64,000 nt of DNA from Patagioenas fasciata. Lineage: Eukaryota > Chordata > Aves > Columbiformes > Columbidae. The DNA is taken from NCBI RefSeq assembly GCF_037038585.1, contig NC_092525.1, positions 18,146,867 to 18,210,866 of the forward strand, read 5' to 3'. Of this stretch, positions 25,735-39,100 are shown in pieces (position 1 is the first letter of the stretch; every line of letters begins with the position of its first letter). A model generated the notes under the pieces. The model made no database searches and was not told where the DNA came from. It saw only the letters and a program-made list of their open reading frames with translations. Both the position numbers and the translations under genes were made by a program.

Positions 25735-27159
25735 TTACAATTCAGCTGAAATCATAGATTCATTAGGTCCATGGATGCTGGAGTCTCCTAGTAGGGAAGA
25801 CTGCTTCGAGTCCATTTTGTAGGGTTTTTGAGTTTTATTTCCAAAAACCGTAATACCGATTCCCCCCGGATGACTAGGAATTGACATGTGAGATAGCAAA
25901 GGAATATTTGCTTCTTGGTTGGAGCCTGAAGACGGCAAACTCGTGACGTGACCCGTGCTGGTGGATCCGCTGGCGCTGCTGGGAGAGCGGCTCTTTGGAG
26001 GAGGACAGTGCTGGATCACCCTGGGCGGGCCCTGCGGTGGGTAGTGGGCAGCTGGGAAAGCAGCATATCCCGGCGGGATGGGGTACCCGTTGATGGGGAT
26101 GTAGCGCTGGTTCTGAGGTATGGGCGCTCCGATGAAGCCGGCAATCTGCCCTTGCGGGATGCCTTGCGCTGGGAACATGTAGTTGGGGTACCTGGGGTTG
26201 CTGAGGTTGCTCACAGGACTGGCGCTAAGGGAAGTCGTTTGAGTGGTGGCGTTCCCACCTGAGGGGGTGGTGGAACTGGTGTGACTTGACAGACCCTCCC
26301 AGGAGCGCAGCCTGGCGTGGATTTCCTTAAATCGTGGCCGCCGGGATGGCAGATCGTGCCAGCACTCTGTCATCAGGCTGTACATTCTGGGAGGACAGTC
26401 TTCAGAGCACGGCAGCAGTTGCCTTTTCCTGATCATCTCAATGACTTCTTGATTACTAAATCCGTAGTACGGTTGAAGTCCAAAGCTGAATATTTCCCAT
26501 AAAACAACTCCAAAGGACCAAATATCGGAATCAGAAGAGAACTTGCCGTACATAATTGCCTCCGGTGGCATCCAGCGAATCGGCAGGAGAGACTTGTTTT
26601 GAACTCTGTAATAATCTGCCGAGTAGATTTCTCTTGAGAGTCCAAGGTCTGAAATTTTCACATGAAGTTGTTCTCCAATTAAAATGTTACGAGCAGCGAG
26701 ATCCTTATGGACAAAAAAATGACTTGATAAGTACTCCATCCCTGCCGCAATCTGGACTGCAATATGGAGGAAATCCCCGTGGTCCAGGCTGGATTTTACA
26801 GTCCCATCCTCATCGCTGCTGCATCCGACATCCGAATGCGGCGATCGCATGATGAGGAACTCGTGGAGGTCTCCTTGGTTCATGTACTCGAAGAGCATGC
26901 AGACAGGCTGCTCCTGGGTCACGACGCCCAAGAGGCAAACAATGTTCGGGTGATGGAGCTCGGCCATGAGAGACGCTTCTTGCTGGAATTCTGCCCACTG
27001 CTGGGGGTTGTTAAAGTCTTTTAGTGTCTTGATAGCAACAAGCTGAGCGTGATCCATGCCCGGAAGGTAGAGATGGCCCTTGTAGATCTTGCCCAAAGCA
27101 CATTCACCCAGTTCTTCCATGAAACGTACGGCAGACAAAGGCAACTCCTTAGCCTTACT
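25735..27159 (-). CDS. ROR1: ROR1 exon 9: kinase domain and C-terminal tail
   Basis: The exon is 1425 nt, 474 codons plus TAA. The acceptor reads TTAACAG before AGTAAGGCT (SKAKEL). The kinase domain spans about residues 10-285 of this exon. It has the degenerate loop [11 protein letters not shown], the lysine of VAIKTLKD, the catalytic-loop variant HKDLAARN (HRD in active kinases), DLG in place of DFG (SDLGLSRE), an activation loop containing ADYYRVQ, and [12 protein letters not shown] and DLG are normal for ROR1, which is usually regarded as a pseudokinase scaffold. A Ser/Thr-rich region ([12 protein letters not shown]), a Pro-rich region ([19 protein letters not shown]) and a second Ser/Thr-rich region follow, ending ESMISAEL. 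The length equals that of the human last exon as I remember it. The loop residue after Cys-Ala is Leu here and Phe in human ROR1. Confidence 0.98.
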   Translation of the reverse strand, partial: SKAKELPLSAVRFMEELGECALGKIYKGHLYLPGMDHAQLVAIKTLKDFNNPQQWAEFQQEASLMAELHHPNIVCLLGVVTQEQPVCMLFEYMNQGDLHEFLIMRSPHSDVGCSSDEDGTVKSSLDHGDFLHIAVQIAAGMEYLSSHFFVHKDLAARNILIGEQLHVKISDLGLSREIYSADYYRVQNKSLLPIRWMPPEAIMYGKFSSDSDIWSFGVVLWEIFSFGLQPYYGFSNQEVIEMIRKRQLLPCSEDCPPRMYSLMTECWHDLPSRRPRFKEIHARLRSWEGLSSHTSSTTPSGGNATTQTTSLSASPVSNLSNPRYPNYMFPAQGIPQGQIAGFIGAPIPQNQRYIPINGYPIPPGYAAFPAAHYPPQGPPRVIQHCPPPKSRSPSSASGSTSTGHVTSLPSSGSNQEANIPLLSHMSIPSHPGGIGITVFGNKTQKPYKMDSKQSSLLGDSSIHGPNESMISAEL

Positions 27160-30100
27160 CTGTTAAGGAAATAACAGCAAAAACGCGTCAGAAAAACATG
27201 ACTGAAAATGTATTTTTAAGATAGTTTTGCACATTAAGTCTGAAAGCCAACCAGACTGATGTGGGGACTCCTGGGGCCGCACACCCATTGGGCAGCGATG
27301 CTGCTCAGCCCCAGGGACACTGGTACCCAAGCTCAGGCCTAAGTGTCGTCTAATCTTTGTGCGCCCTGCTGCAAAACTAGATTTAGAGCTACTTTTTACC
27401 CTCTACACAAGACCACATAAAACTAGTAAGTGTTAGATCTAAATGTATGCAGGAACCGCCAGCATTTCAGCAAGGGCATTTATATGCTTAAAATTGAATC
27501 TGACTGATTTCAGGAATTGAGGCAATTCACATATTTTCAGTAAGTACACGCTAAAGTGTTTTCTGGGCCAGGGCCTAAAGTTGTAGCAGATTTTTTTTTT
27601 TTAAACTATGTTCTTGTACCCAATTCCTCCTCAAATTTGCAATTAACCCTTCAATGTACAGTGGAGATTATTTCTGTTCACGCTTGACTGAATGTTCAAT
27701 CCTGACAGGTGCAGCATAGTCAGTGGGAAAAAATGACATTATGGTAAAAGAAGAAAGGCAAATTTTTAAAAACCTGTTGTTATTCTGGGTGCATATATTC
27801 ACTTTTAGGCCATAAAGAAGTTGTATTATTTTAAAATGTTAACTTCCACATGTGCTTGTAACATCTACACCAAAACCCACTCATTTAGGGTCCTTAGTAC
27901 AGCCATAGGTAGCAATTTAAGGCTGATGAGTTTGGGATCTATGTTTCATAAATTAGTGTAAACATGAGCATCTGCATTCCTGAAATAACGTAACAGCATC
28001 TTTACAGTGGTGATATAAGAATGTTTAAAAAATAATTTAAAAATGACATTTCAGAATAAATTCTAATCGTATTGACCACTTACAACTTTCAGACAAATAC
28101 TACAGTAATGATAATAATAACGATAATAATAATAATAAAGCCATTTAAGCAGGCAGCCAGTAGACTGTACGGTGATGGCAGGAAATTAGCTATATTGTTG
28201 AGGAACAGATGGTTTATATTATACAAATCCTTTAGGCTAAAACTTGTTTAGGTTTGGCATATTGTAAATTATATTTTAGTAATGAAAGTGAAATGACCTC
28301 TGTCTGACCTGAGGCTGGGTTCGTCTGTTTGAACCAGCATTGTGGAAAACTATGAAAGAAAATGAAGTCATAAAGTTTTGGCAGGAAGGGCTCATTTCAA
28401 GTTAAGCGGTGATAAATCTGCTTCGTTTTTGTTTGACAAGTATTTGTCATACACCGGTGTACAAAATGTAAAGAAGTGTAAAATACAGAGGGGGCAGCAC
28501 GCCAAAGTAAACCCATCGCCTCCATCTCCTCATCGGCTCCTTCCATTAGGTGAACAACAAGACGGGTTTGGTTTATTATCTTTTTTAAAGGCAATTAAAA
28601 TCCCTTAAAACTGAATCAGGCTTTTGGATGAAATGCTTAAGTTTTTATTTGTACATGCAAACACACTTTTTGTGCAGACAGAGCTCCTACCTCAGCTGGA
28701 GCTTGAAACCCAAGTGTGTTTTTACCCAAAGTTGATATTAATACTGGATACAGTATTTAAAATAGGATTCTGCCTCCTTTCTTTTAAAATTTTGTTTGAA
28801 AGGCAATCAAAACATTTGAGACAGGGTGCGCTGGGTTTCCTAGTAGGAAAATACAGAATTAGCATAAATAAGATGGAAAGGTTTTTGCAGCGTGTTATTT
28901 TGGACATAAAAATAAAAGAGTGCTGTGTATATTTGCAAACATTTTGGGGCGAGTTCCATTCCTGTGTATGGTGCATAAGGCATCAGTTGGTCAGCAGCCG
29001 AGGTGGAAACTGTGACTTCATTAAAATGATGCCAATATTCCCATTATCTTCAGTTTAGCCAGGGTTTCACCCCAAATATCTAGTAGAATGGGGATCAAGA
29101 AACATATGCAAATTTACCCAAATATTCCATGGAAGTGGGACGTAAGCCGTAGGTTTGACACCTAATTAAAAGGTTTTTGTCCTACCACCATTTTGATATA
29201 CAGCTACTCCCTAGAGTGCATAAAAGTTGAAATTAAGAACTTTAAAGGAAAATCAAGACAAATTCACTGGGCCAGTGTGTGGAGGACTGGGGAGTTCAAA
29301 TATAACACCAGATCGAGCTCTGCCCGACCACCGCGAGCAGATTCCCCGCACAAGAGTCCTGCTGGCACCACAGCAGCGCCAAGCATCGCAACACCATTTC
29401 AAACAGGAAGCCTCCTGTTAGCATTATTCCCTGGAAAAATATGCAGTTTGTATTACTAACGGGCAAAAGCAGTGCTGCATTTTGCAGCACAGCGGGTTTA
29501 CTTTTATCACGGACTTAAAAAGACGCTCTCATTCTGTCTGTGAGCTGCAATTTTCTTCTGCAACAACTCTCTGTGTCCGTCCCTGCTGCACTGAGGTTGT
29601 GGCTCCCCAGAGAGACAGGGCTCAGCTCCATCCATCTATCCATCCATCCATCCATCTATCCATCCATCCATCCCTCCATCTGTCCATCCCTGCCCTCGCA
29701 GCATCCCCAGAGCTCCCAGGATATGGCTACTTCACTCATCTTCCCTAAGCTGCCACAATTTAGTCTTTATAACCCAACTCTATAAACTGTAAAATTGAGA
29801 GCAAGCAATAGCAGCATCCCATAGGTGCATTATCCAACTTCAGAAGAAAACTACTCCCAGATTTATTCAGAGATGGAGAACGCAGCTCCTGAAGTGCAAG
29901 TGTAACCTCTCCTGATGCCGAGTGATTAACTTTGCTGGAAGCAAGATTTGAAGGTTAGAGTTCACATTGCTGAAATTCAATAAAATCAGAATTTGAGTTA
30001 ATTTCTAACAAAAATTACAGCTTCCTCAAAGGCCAGCCTGTTTCAGATACCATAGTCTGCAGAGTTTCTATTCTAATTACTTGTAGATACTGATTTTCAC

Positions 30101-33100
30101 TCTGAAATGCTTCGAAAGAACAAGGTCCATCAAGCTAAAAAGAAAAGAACAAGACTCTTTTCCAGGGTGTTATGCTGCCTGTAGATGGCAGAAGGCAGTT
30201 ACAGCCCTGCAGCGGGTGATCCATACAGGTCTGAAAACCGGCTACCCTGCCAATAAACAAGGAGCTCAAGGTTAATCACGCTTAAATCTTAAATGATTTT
30301 AAAAAATGCTTCACAAACCTGGGACTACAGTGAAGCAAACCAATACCAGCAACAAGAGCCGCTATGCACCAGCTGTGCTGGCCAGAACTGCAGGCAGGTT
30401 TTTGAGGCTCTGTTTTGGTAATTTTTCTTTCTTTTTCTTTCTCTTTTAAGGGAGAGAGTGGCTAAGCCTGAAAAAACAAGGAACAAATCCTTCCAGAGTG
30501 ATTTCAGCGGAGTGAGAGACAACGTATGACTGCAGCGGAGCCATGAAGAAAGTCTCCTGAGAAAATGCTGAATCACTTCTTTATCTGCACTACTTCCTAA
30601 CTTAAATGAGGAAATTCGGAGACATTTCAGTAACGGGTTGCTTTCTCTATGACAAAAAACCCCTCCTATTTATCCAAACACATAGGAATTACCTCGACAG
30701 GTCCAGGACACTTGCTATGCTGCTGCTGAGGAAAGTCCTTACAAAAATTACAACTACAGGCACCAGCAGAAACTGCGAGCTGGAAATCAGCTTAATATTT
30801 TAGCACTGAGTTGATCAAAGCATTTCAGTCCCTGCCTTAATGGACAGCAAACGTCAAAGCAGAAATAAGGACTAATTACCTTTGGTTTATAGGCGTTGAG
30901 CATTGACATCTCCACGTTTTGTCCTCTGACGTGTTTTGGCTGCCTCTGAACGGGAGGGGAGGATGACTTCTGATTGTTGCGACAGATGCAGATGAAGAAG
31001 AAAAGCAAGGCTATGGCCAGGGGAATAGTAACACTTGGCACCAGGATATATAGGATTTCCATTTTATTCTTTTCCTTGGAATCCTTGTAATCTGGTACAG
31101 AAAAAAACACAAGCCAATGAATGAAGTATCCCGCAGAGTCAAATACATCTCTGGGTCAACTAGAAGTATTAAGAATAAAAAATCCAGGTAATACTACTGC
31201 AATCTACCTTGAATACTGTTTTATTTCCTCAATATTAACAGAGCAATTGATTTTGTTGAGTAACGTTTCTGTGAGAACACAGAATGGCCAGGAACAGGTT
31301 CCCTGTAACATGTTGGTTCCAACCTACTTGTAAGTCATGAAACAGCTGGACCCTGGGAGGTGGCTTTGCTTGGGGTGACATGGAATTATGGTCTAATACC
31401 GGTCCACAGAAAAGTAAATTTGTAAACCAGTTTATGCAAGAAAGGCTCTGGTGGGATTACAGACTCCTTATTTTAATATATACACTAGGTTTTGGTGCCA
31501 CAGTTTCCTTAACCCAACAGAAATGTGGGGAGCCATTAAAAAGGACAGTTTTATACCCCTATTTATTTCCAGCCTCCTGTTCTCAACATCTCCTAACATT
31601 GGCTGGTTTATTTAAGATAGCACGAATGCTGGCTGCGATATTTGCTCCCTCCGCACGCAGCTCTGCACAGCTAGTGATTAATTTTAGAAACACGAAATCC
31701 TCTTCTCTCAGTGCCCAGCAAAGCATCAGCCCCTCGCCTCCCCGCAGCTGGTTCTGCTTCCCCCAAACACACGGATTAGAGGGAAGGTGCAGCGGGAGAG
31801 GGGACAGAGGCTTCGGGAAGGGGTTCATGTCCTCACTGTCACGCAGCACCCACGTGCGGTGACAAGGACAGACCGTCCAGCTCTGTGCGCGGGGACGTCG
31901 AAGCCTGTTCTGCTCTGGTATTTCCCAGGAGCACTCATGAAGTTTAGGGTGTAATTACATACAGATTAACACACTAACTCTAGGGCACCGGGGTCTCTGA
32001 AGATCACCTTGGGCTGCAGGACCGGTGGCCGTAGCCTGGTTGTTTCCCAGGGAGATGGGGAATGTCTGTGGCAGCATCAGGCTTAGCGGATTCTGGCGGA
32101 ATGGGGAATGTTTTATTATTCCTACAGGGTCATTTCAGTTTGTTTGTCTGTGTTTTTGAGGCTGGATTTGTAGAAGTGCTTAGTGGGCCGCACAAGTATC
32201 TTTCATGCACTTAATTAAACATGAACTTGATCTGAAGCTTGTGTTTGACTCACATTGTGACAGAGGCAAAGTTCAAATGGTTCTGGATGTCACTTTGCAT
32301 AACCCCTCTCCTCTTACAGGCTCGCGCTGTCCTCCACTCCCCCCACGCTCCTTTTTGACCATTCTTTTCAGATTAAGTTGTGCCATCTGGTTCTTAATCC
32401 AAAGGAGAGCCCGTCCAAATATTTCTATGGCCTTTGGGAAACAAGAGAGGACTAAAGCACCGTGGGTGCTCTCGGCCTGTCTGAACGTCCAGCTCTACAG
32501 CGCAGACCCACTGCGGGTTTCTTTGCTGCCCCTTAGCATGGACAATCAGAGCCTTTCCCCTCTCCTTCAAAACCTTCTCATGTTGGTTTTTGCTAAGCTT
32601 CATGCTCAAATTGCGCCGCGCTTCATATCTTCCTATATTCAAGTTGACAAACTTTTATGAAATTAATCTATTGTGGCTTGTGAGACAACTGAAAGATACA
32701 GTTGAAGAAAGAAAGAGTCAGCACGAGGCAGACGGAGACCTGGGCACTAGTTCATCGCCTGAACCATTCCAGTCAAAGGGAATTATTATTCTTATTAAGT
32801 AGCAGCCCCTGCCATGAAGCCTCATTAGGTTAATAGGTTTCTTGGGAGCAACCCTAATTAAATCCATTTCCCATCTAGGCATGTCCTGGTGAGGCAGAAT
32901 GCACAATACTTATTAAAATGTGCCTGAAATGGCTCTTTCAGCCGGGGCAAAACTGGCAGAATGCAAGTCCCATGTGGTATTTTTGTTTTAATATGCAGAT
33001 TAGCATTTAACAATTAAATTACTCCTCACCTGATATAGCTCTATTTGTCTATATTTAGAATAGCGATGCCATAAAACCCAGCTGTACAGCGAGTACCATT

Positions 33101-36100
33101 TGAAGCAGTGGTGAGAAGTAACTAAAATCCTTGTCGGGAATTCTTCAAACCAGTCAGTCGCTCTCATTTATTATCTAGTAAAACGTTCCAATCAGGGACT
33201 TTTGCAACACATCCGAAAATGTTCTGCTTTCAGCTATGTCAGATCAAAAGACGGAGCCAGTCCTGGGATCTCAGAGCCCGTCTAGAGGGGGCCTGGCAAG
33301 CAGCACCCCCCCATCAACTCCTAATTACCCAATTATCCAGAAGTTGTGGCAAACACAAGACGACACGGTCGTACAGCGACAACACAGTGGAGTGCACAAA
33401 GCTGAACGGCATTGCTGGGGGTGGACACATAGAGACCCTTGAGTTTGCTCAAATCAAGCTGCCCAAACCCCCCAGGGATGAGCTGTGACTCCTCACCCAG
33501 CCCAGGCGTCTGCCCAGGACGCTGCAGGGTTCCTGCTGGGCCAGATTTTTGTGCTCAAGGGCTGAAAACGACCTTTGGAACAGTTTATATAGAATGAACT
33601 ATTCTTGTGTAGTCAGTCTATCACTGTGCCTAATTAACAAAAAAAATAACTGAGGTTAAATGCACTGAAATAATAGCAAAAAGATCCAGGACTCTAAAAA
33701 GCGTATATGAATGTGAGAGAGGGTTTGAGATGCACATGATATAGCCCAGACTGTCTGCCTTTCTCCTGATCTGCTCTTTCAGTAAGAACATAATTTAGAT
33801 CCCATTTTGGCGTCGATTCCCATCTTTCCATTAATTGAAAAAGACTTTGGAGCAGGCTCACAACATGTCTCGCTGCAGGAATGTTCATAAGCATAACCAG
33901 AAATAATTTAATTTGGTTCTGGCTATCACACAGTAACATCAAAAGGTATCTCCTTTCCAAGGGGAAAGGTAACGTTACTGTGACAACTTGTAGGCAACAT
34001 AAAATTTTGTGTGAAACTTTGTACTATGAATTTCCAGAACACTTCTGGGTGCATTTCTGGCATGTCCACGCAAATAGCTGTATTTTTTTCTTGGCAAGCT
34101 ATCAATACCGTTATTTTTAAATGCAGATAAAACAATTAGGAACCATTTGTTCAGGTCTTCCACCCACCTCCCCCAGGTCTCAGAAAAGCAGAGTAATGAA
34201 TCTCCATTTTTGTTTATTTTGAAAAACAAAAATGTAGCCAGGGCAGTTCTGTAAACACAAACCTCGAATACAACTGAGAGGATCTGGCAAGATCATCTCT
34301 ATTTTAAAACAAGACTTGAGCTCTATTAAGTGAGGTTTGCATTTATTAAAATGGCTCTTAACGAACCAAGTGAAATGGGGGAACATTTTATAATCGCTTT
34401 GTGGATCAGCATCAACAATACAACTTCTGTGATTTGATTTAACTTGGACTCGAGAGTTGTACTGATTGTAACAGCGGCCTGGAAAGCTGGGGACGCTGGG
34501 GCTGGTGACCGTGCCGCTGCTTCACCACCTCTGGGGAGGGCTCAGGAATTCCCTAGAAAAATATTTTCATGCCACCACTTTGCCAGCTGCTCAAAGGTCT
34601 CCTCGGGGCGAGGATGCTGTGGCTTTAGCTGCAAACACCATAGTTAGCACTTCCTACAGCTTGCTTTTCAGGGATGCAAAAGAGACACTTCAGAGCTCCT
34701 CTGAGCTCCTGTTTTGCAGGACAGCTATAGGGATGTGACAAAAGGGTTCCAAAACGAAAGATAAAGAAGATCAGTAATTACCACATGCTGGGACATCACA
34801 AAGCTCAGACTTAAAGTTCTCATCTAAGGTGAAGCACCACGGGGCGTCCTTCTGGTTGCCGGGGTTGCGGCAGTAGGAGTGTCCCCCATTGAGCTCGGGG
34901 TAGCGGACGGCGGTGAAGGTGTGAGTGTGCGGGTACTGTGAGTTCCAGGGCTGGCACTGCCGCCCTGACCGCGTCACACTCACTGTCCCCCGGTAATCCA
35001 CTCCCGTGCTGTTGTAGCATTTGTGATCTGTAAAAAATCCAAAACAAAACAATCAAAAAACCCCACACAAATCCAAAGGCGGCAGTGAGGCAAACGGCCG
35101 CAGCATGGTGCGCTGGGGAGCCCAGGTTGGGAGCACGGGATCCCAATTTGCTGTGGCTGTAATGCAGGGCCTGCTTTGCATTCACATTCCTGGGGGGATT
35201 TAAAGCTTATGCTTCTGTAATGAAAACAGCTTATGCCAAGCGTTTTTAATATAAGATACACAAAGGAAGTAAAAACTACAGTGGGAACCCGAATTGCAGC
35301 CATTATTTTCATATGAAGGTAGAGAATTTGTGGGAGCCATGTTTTATATTTGACTATTCAGATGTGTAAGGGCTGTAAACAGGCCTGATCAAAGACTGAG
35401 CTCAGCCAATGTCTAAAATTAGGCTGTATTAGGCAGGGCCAGCCCCGGCCCCTACAAATGTTCCTCCTGACAAGCACCCCCATATTGCACCCACGGTTTT
35501 GCTGCAGGACAGGGAGCACCTACCGATGCTCCTCAGTATTCAAATGCTTTCACTGTCACTGTTTCCTACTTCCTATTAATTAGAAAAGACCTGAAACCAA
35601 CAAACAGTGTTTAGTGTGAGCCCATAGGTGGCTAAGGAAACAAACTGAGAAAGTATTTCTGAATTTCTACCCGCTCTGGACCAGCTAGGGGAGCAGTGTG
35701 GGAGCGGGGGGACTGGAGAGCGCGGCGTCTGCGAGCTTTCAAAGCCCAGCACCAGCTCCAATGCTGATGCACGGACCCTTCCAGCCATCCTTTTCACAGC
35801 GGTACCTTTTGCACAGAGGCACAGCCGGTTCTCACTTACTTTTATTTATGGGGTCTGCCATCGGGATCCCAATCCTGATACAATTGACAGCTTCGGGGCT
35901 GTCTGGTTGGGGAAGATCTTCGCAGTTGGGCAGCTTTAATCTCATCAGAATCATGGGATTAGACCTTGCAAAAATATACTCTGTCTGACACAGGACGTTC
36001 TCCAGGATTTCGCATTCATCCCGGCACAGGTCTCGCGGTTTGGGAGCCGACGAGGTCTCGTCGCAGTAAGGGAAGGCGTAATGGCACAGCGAGGGGATCG

Positions 36101-39100
36101 CAAACTGGGAGCATTTATCCGACAAATGGCTGGAAGTGCCAATCATGGTGAAGGCAGCTGTAAAATATACAAAGAGATTTCACTTAACCCAGTGGGAATT
36201 TTATTCCAGCGCTCTTGCCTTCCCAGTATAACCTTCACTTCCCATTGCGACTATTATTTTCAGATGTTCAGGTGATGAACAGGCCTTCCAGAAATACACA
36301 GTGCTAATTACATTAAAAGTTATTAACAATGCTGATTTCTCTGACAGAGAAGATACATCTGGTTTTCAACACGGGATTAATGTTAAGTATGTTACCAAAA
36401 CTCCAAACCTTAATATAGGTTTTTCTTTTTTCCCCAAATAATTTATAATGGTTTGCAAAATCATATAATATTTGGATGCCTTTTACCCAACAGTTAAAAA
36501 CGGCAGTCCCTGCAGGCTGCAGAATGACAGTACTGGTACCCTTGTGGAAGATGACAGCTTTCATAATATTCCAAATGACTTTTCAAACAAAATGCCATAA
36601 GATTATGAACTGTTTGCTATATAGAAATCATTGGCCTTTCCTGTGAAGTCTTTTTCACAATGCTGACAGTGTTTACAAAACAAAGGAAGAACACTCTAGG
36701 GTGAAGATAAACTTTGAATATTCTGACAGCGAGAGAAATTCTGAATATAGACAAGATGATTACTGGCTAGGGTTTGGCTGAGGTTAATGTATATAAAAAA
36801 ATAGAAGAATATCACGATATTTATGAGGTTTCAGCTTGAATTCAGCACCCCCATCAGCACATCTCCCACAAAACCAATGATAAATGGTTCCTTACTAAAT
36901 CTAAAGGCAAAACATGACGCGGTGAATTATTTATGCATATAGTATCTTATGCTGGAAGACACGTGGCCTCTCCCAGCACCTACAGTTCTCCTAAATTGTC
37001 TCAGTCACCTCCAAATCAACTAAGTCTGGTCTCCTTTTACTTTTCAAATCTGCTTGGGCAACAACTGCACAAGGCGGCCAGGCTTTGAGCCACCCCGAGA
37101 AGCTGTAGATACACAACGTCTTATCCTTGGAAAATCAGTTCTTAGTTTCTTTCGGATCAGCAGAGACACTGAAGCTGCTCAGACCACCACTCTTTAAAGT
37201 CTTTCCACTGCCACCAATCACACTGGGGTCCTGGGTGAGCTTTGTGTTGAAACCTCACAACAAAGGAGAAGGAGCAAATAAAAATAGTACTGCAGTTTAG
37301 AAAACCCTAGTAGCTTTGCGGGATAAGATTGCTTCTTGGGAAAGAAGCAAGCGCCTTTTTTACCCACCTGTAATCTGATTTTCTATTTCCCCTTGCATAT
37401 GCAAAGACTCCATATAAATGGTTCGGTTTCCAATGAACCGCGCACAAGCGATCCCCCTGTAGGGCTGGCAGAAACCGTCCTCTTCATACTCGTCCCTGAA
37501 ACCGATCACAAAACACAAAAGGGTGAAACATTTCACATGCGACTTTGCAACAAAACGTCCCCACAGGGAGGTGGCACTTGCATTATGAGCGGGCGATGCA
37601 AGGGGCTCGCCGGGTTTGTCGATTCGTTCTGGGTGACACTCGCCGGGTTCAGGAGCCCACGTCCCGCCGGCCCCTGTGATAAGGGATTATCTGGTCCATA
37701 GGTAGCGTGGGGGGCACGGGCTTTGTGACCTGAAAGGATTCCCACACTGCTGCAGGTAGTTTTCAGTACCTCACAAGCGAGCCCAAAGTGATTATTTAAG
37801 GATTGTATCAATATAAGGATCATACCTTTTTATCCAACAAAACTGTGAATATTTATTTTTTAAAACAACTTCAGCTTCCTGTTAAAAACAGTGGCATTTC
37901 AGGTTCATTTATTAATCTTGTATGAAAGGAACACTTTTTGCATGAGGGGGAAGGCTATATTCAGAAATATATCCAGCCTTGATTGGAAGAGAAAACATAA
38001 ACCGCCTGAAAGAAAAGATTTATGTTTATTTAAAGCAGCTATCATGCTGTTTTCTATTTTTAAACCAAGCTTGTACTTAATACTGACAAACATAGCAGGA
38101 AGACTCATGCGAGCAGAGACAGAATTTAAAGTGTATATAGAAAATCAAACCACTCCCAGCACTGATGCCCTTGAAATAGGAAATGTTTCTTCCATCTTCC
38201 CCAAGTGTGGTAAAAGTTATTGCTAAAAAAGAACCAAAGCTAAGACAGGAGTTAAATAGACAGATTTATTTCATTAGGTGCTTTGCTTTATGCAATATAG
38301 GAGACATTTAATACATAAATCCAGATGTCAAATTATTTGCCAATATTCTTCAAACAAAGCAAAGAAAGGAAATTACTAAACCTCTGAAGGCCAGAGCGGT
38401 CGCTGCTTATTTTGAGCAGATAATCGAGAGCAAAGTGCTCACACACAACGGAGAGCCCGGCGGAGGTTTTCCGGCGGAGGTTTTGAGGAGGGGTTTGCAG
38501 ACGCGATCACTGAAACACGCACCCAACTGCATCCATCAGCCCTTTGACTTTCTCGCTTTGAGTCAGGAGATATTTGGGACCCGTTTTCTGCAAAGGTTCT
38601 GCTCAAGCACCGGCAAAGGGAGACGCCTAATGAAAATTCGCTAATAATTTATTTGTGATTTATGCCGGTACCCACCCAAGACAGCTACTGCACGGCTCTC
38701 GAGCTAGGAAAAAACATATTGGAATATCCCTAAGTATGATCACAGCTGGGTAGGCAACAGGTTACTTTGTCTGCGTTTTTTTTTGCAAACTTCATCCACC
38801 CCCAGCTGGTGAAAGCCAAACAGCAGCATCAGACTATGCCATTAATAGGGAAAAATCAGAGCTTTTTAAATCAACTCTACCATTAAGTTTAACAAAAGAC
38901 ACTTTCATCCCCTCCTGAAGACCTTGGCTGTGAGAGCTTGGAAATGCAAATTACACGTAGGCTCTTTGAAGCCACCCTTTCATTGTGTGCATGGCTTAGA
39001 GCCTGGCTCCCCAGCGCCTGTCACAGCGGCCAGGGCCGGCTAATGGGATTAGTGGGAAGAAGCGCTGGGATCGCCCTCCAGGACACCCCAAATGCCGCCC

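Larger units (their letters stand above)
27160..30879 (-). other. ROR1: ROR1 intron 8
   Basis: A 3.7-kb GT/AG intron with the AAT-type repeat (28106-28139) and the CATC microsatellite (29627-29690). No other gene is seen. Confidence 0.85.

Noticed and set aside
27160-27300. Possible extension of the ROR1 kinase exon upstream of 27159
   Set aside because: The acceptor TTAACAG, the phase-0 end of exon 8 and the conserved start SKAKEL fix the exon boundary at 27159.
31380-31862. Plus-strand 160-codon frame in ROR1 intron 7
   Set aside because: It has no domain, signal peptide or splice context and sits in a GC-richer patch where stop codons are fewer.
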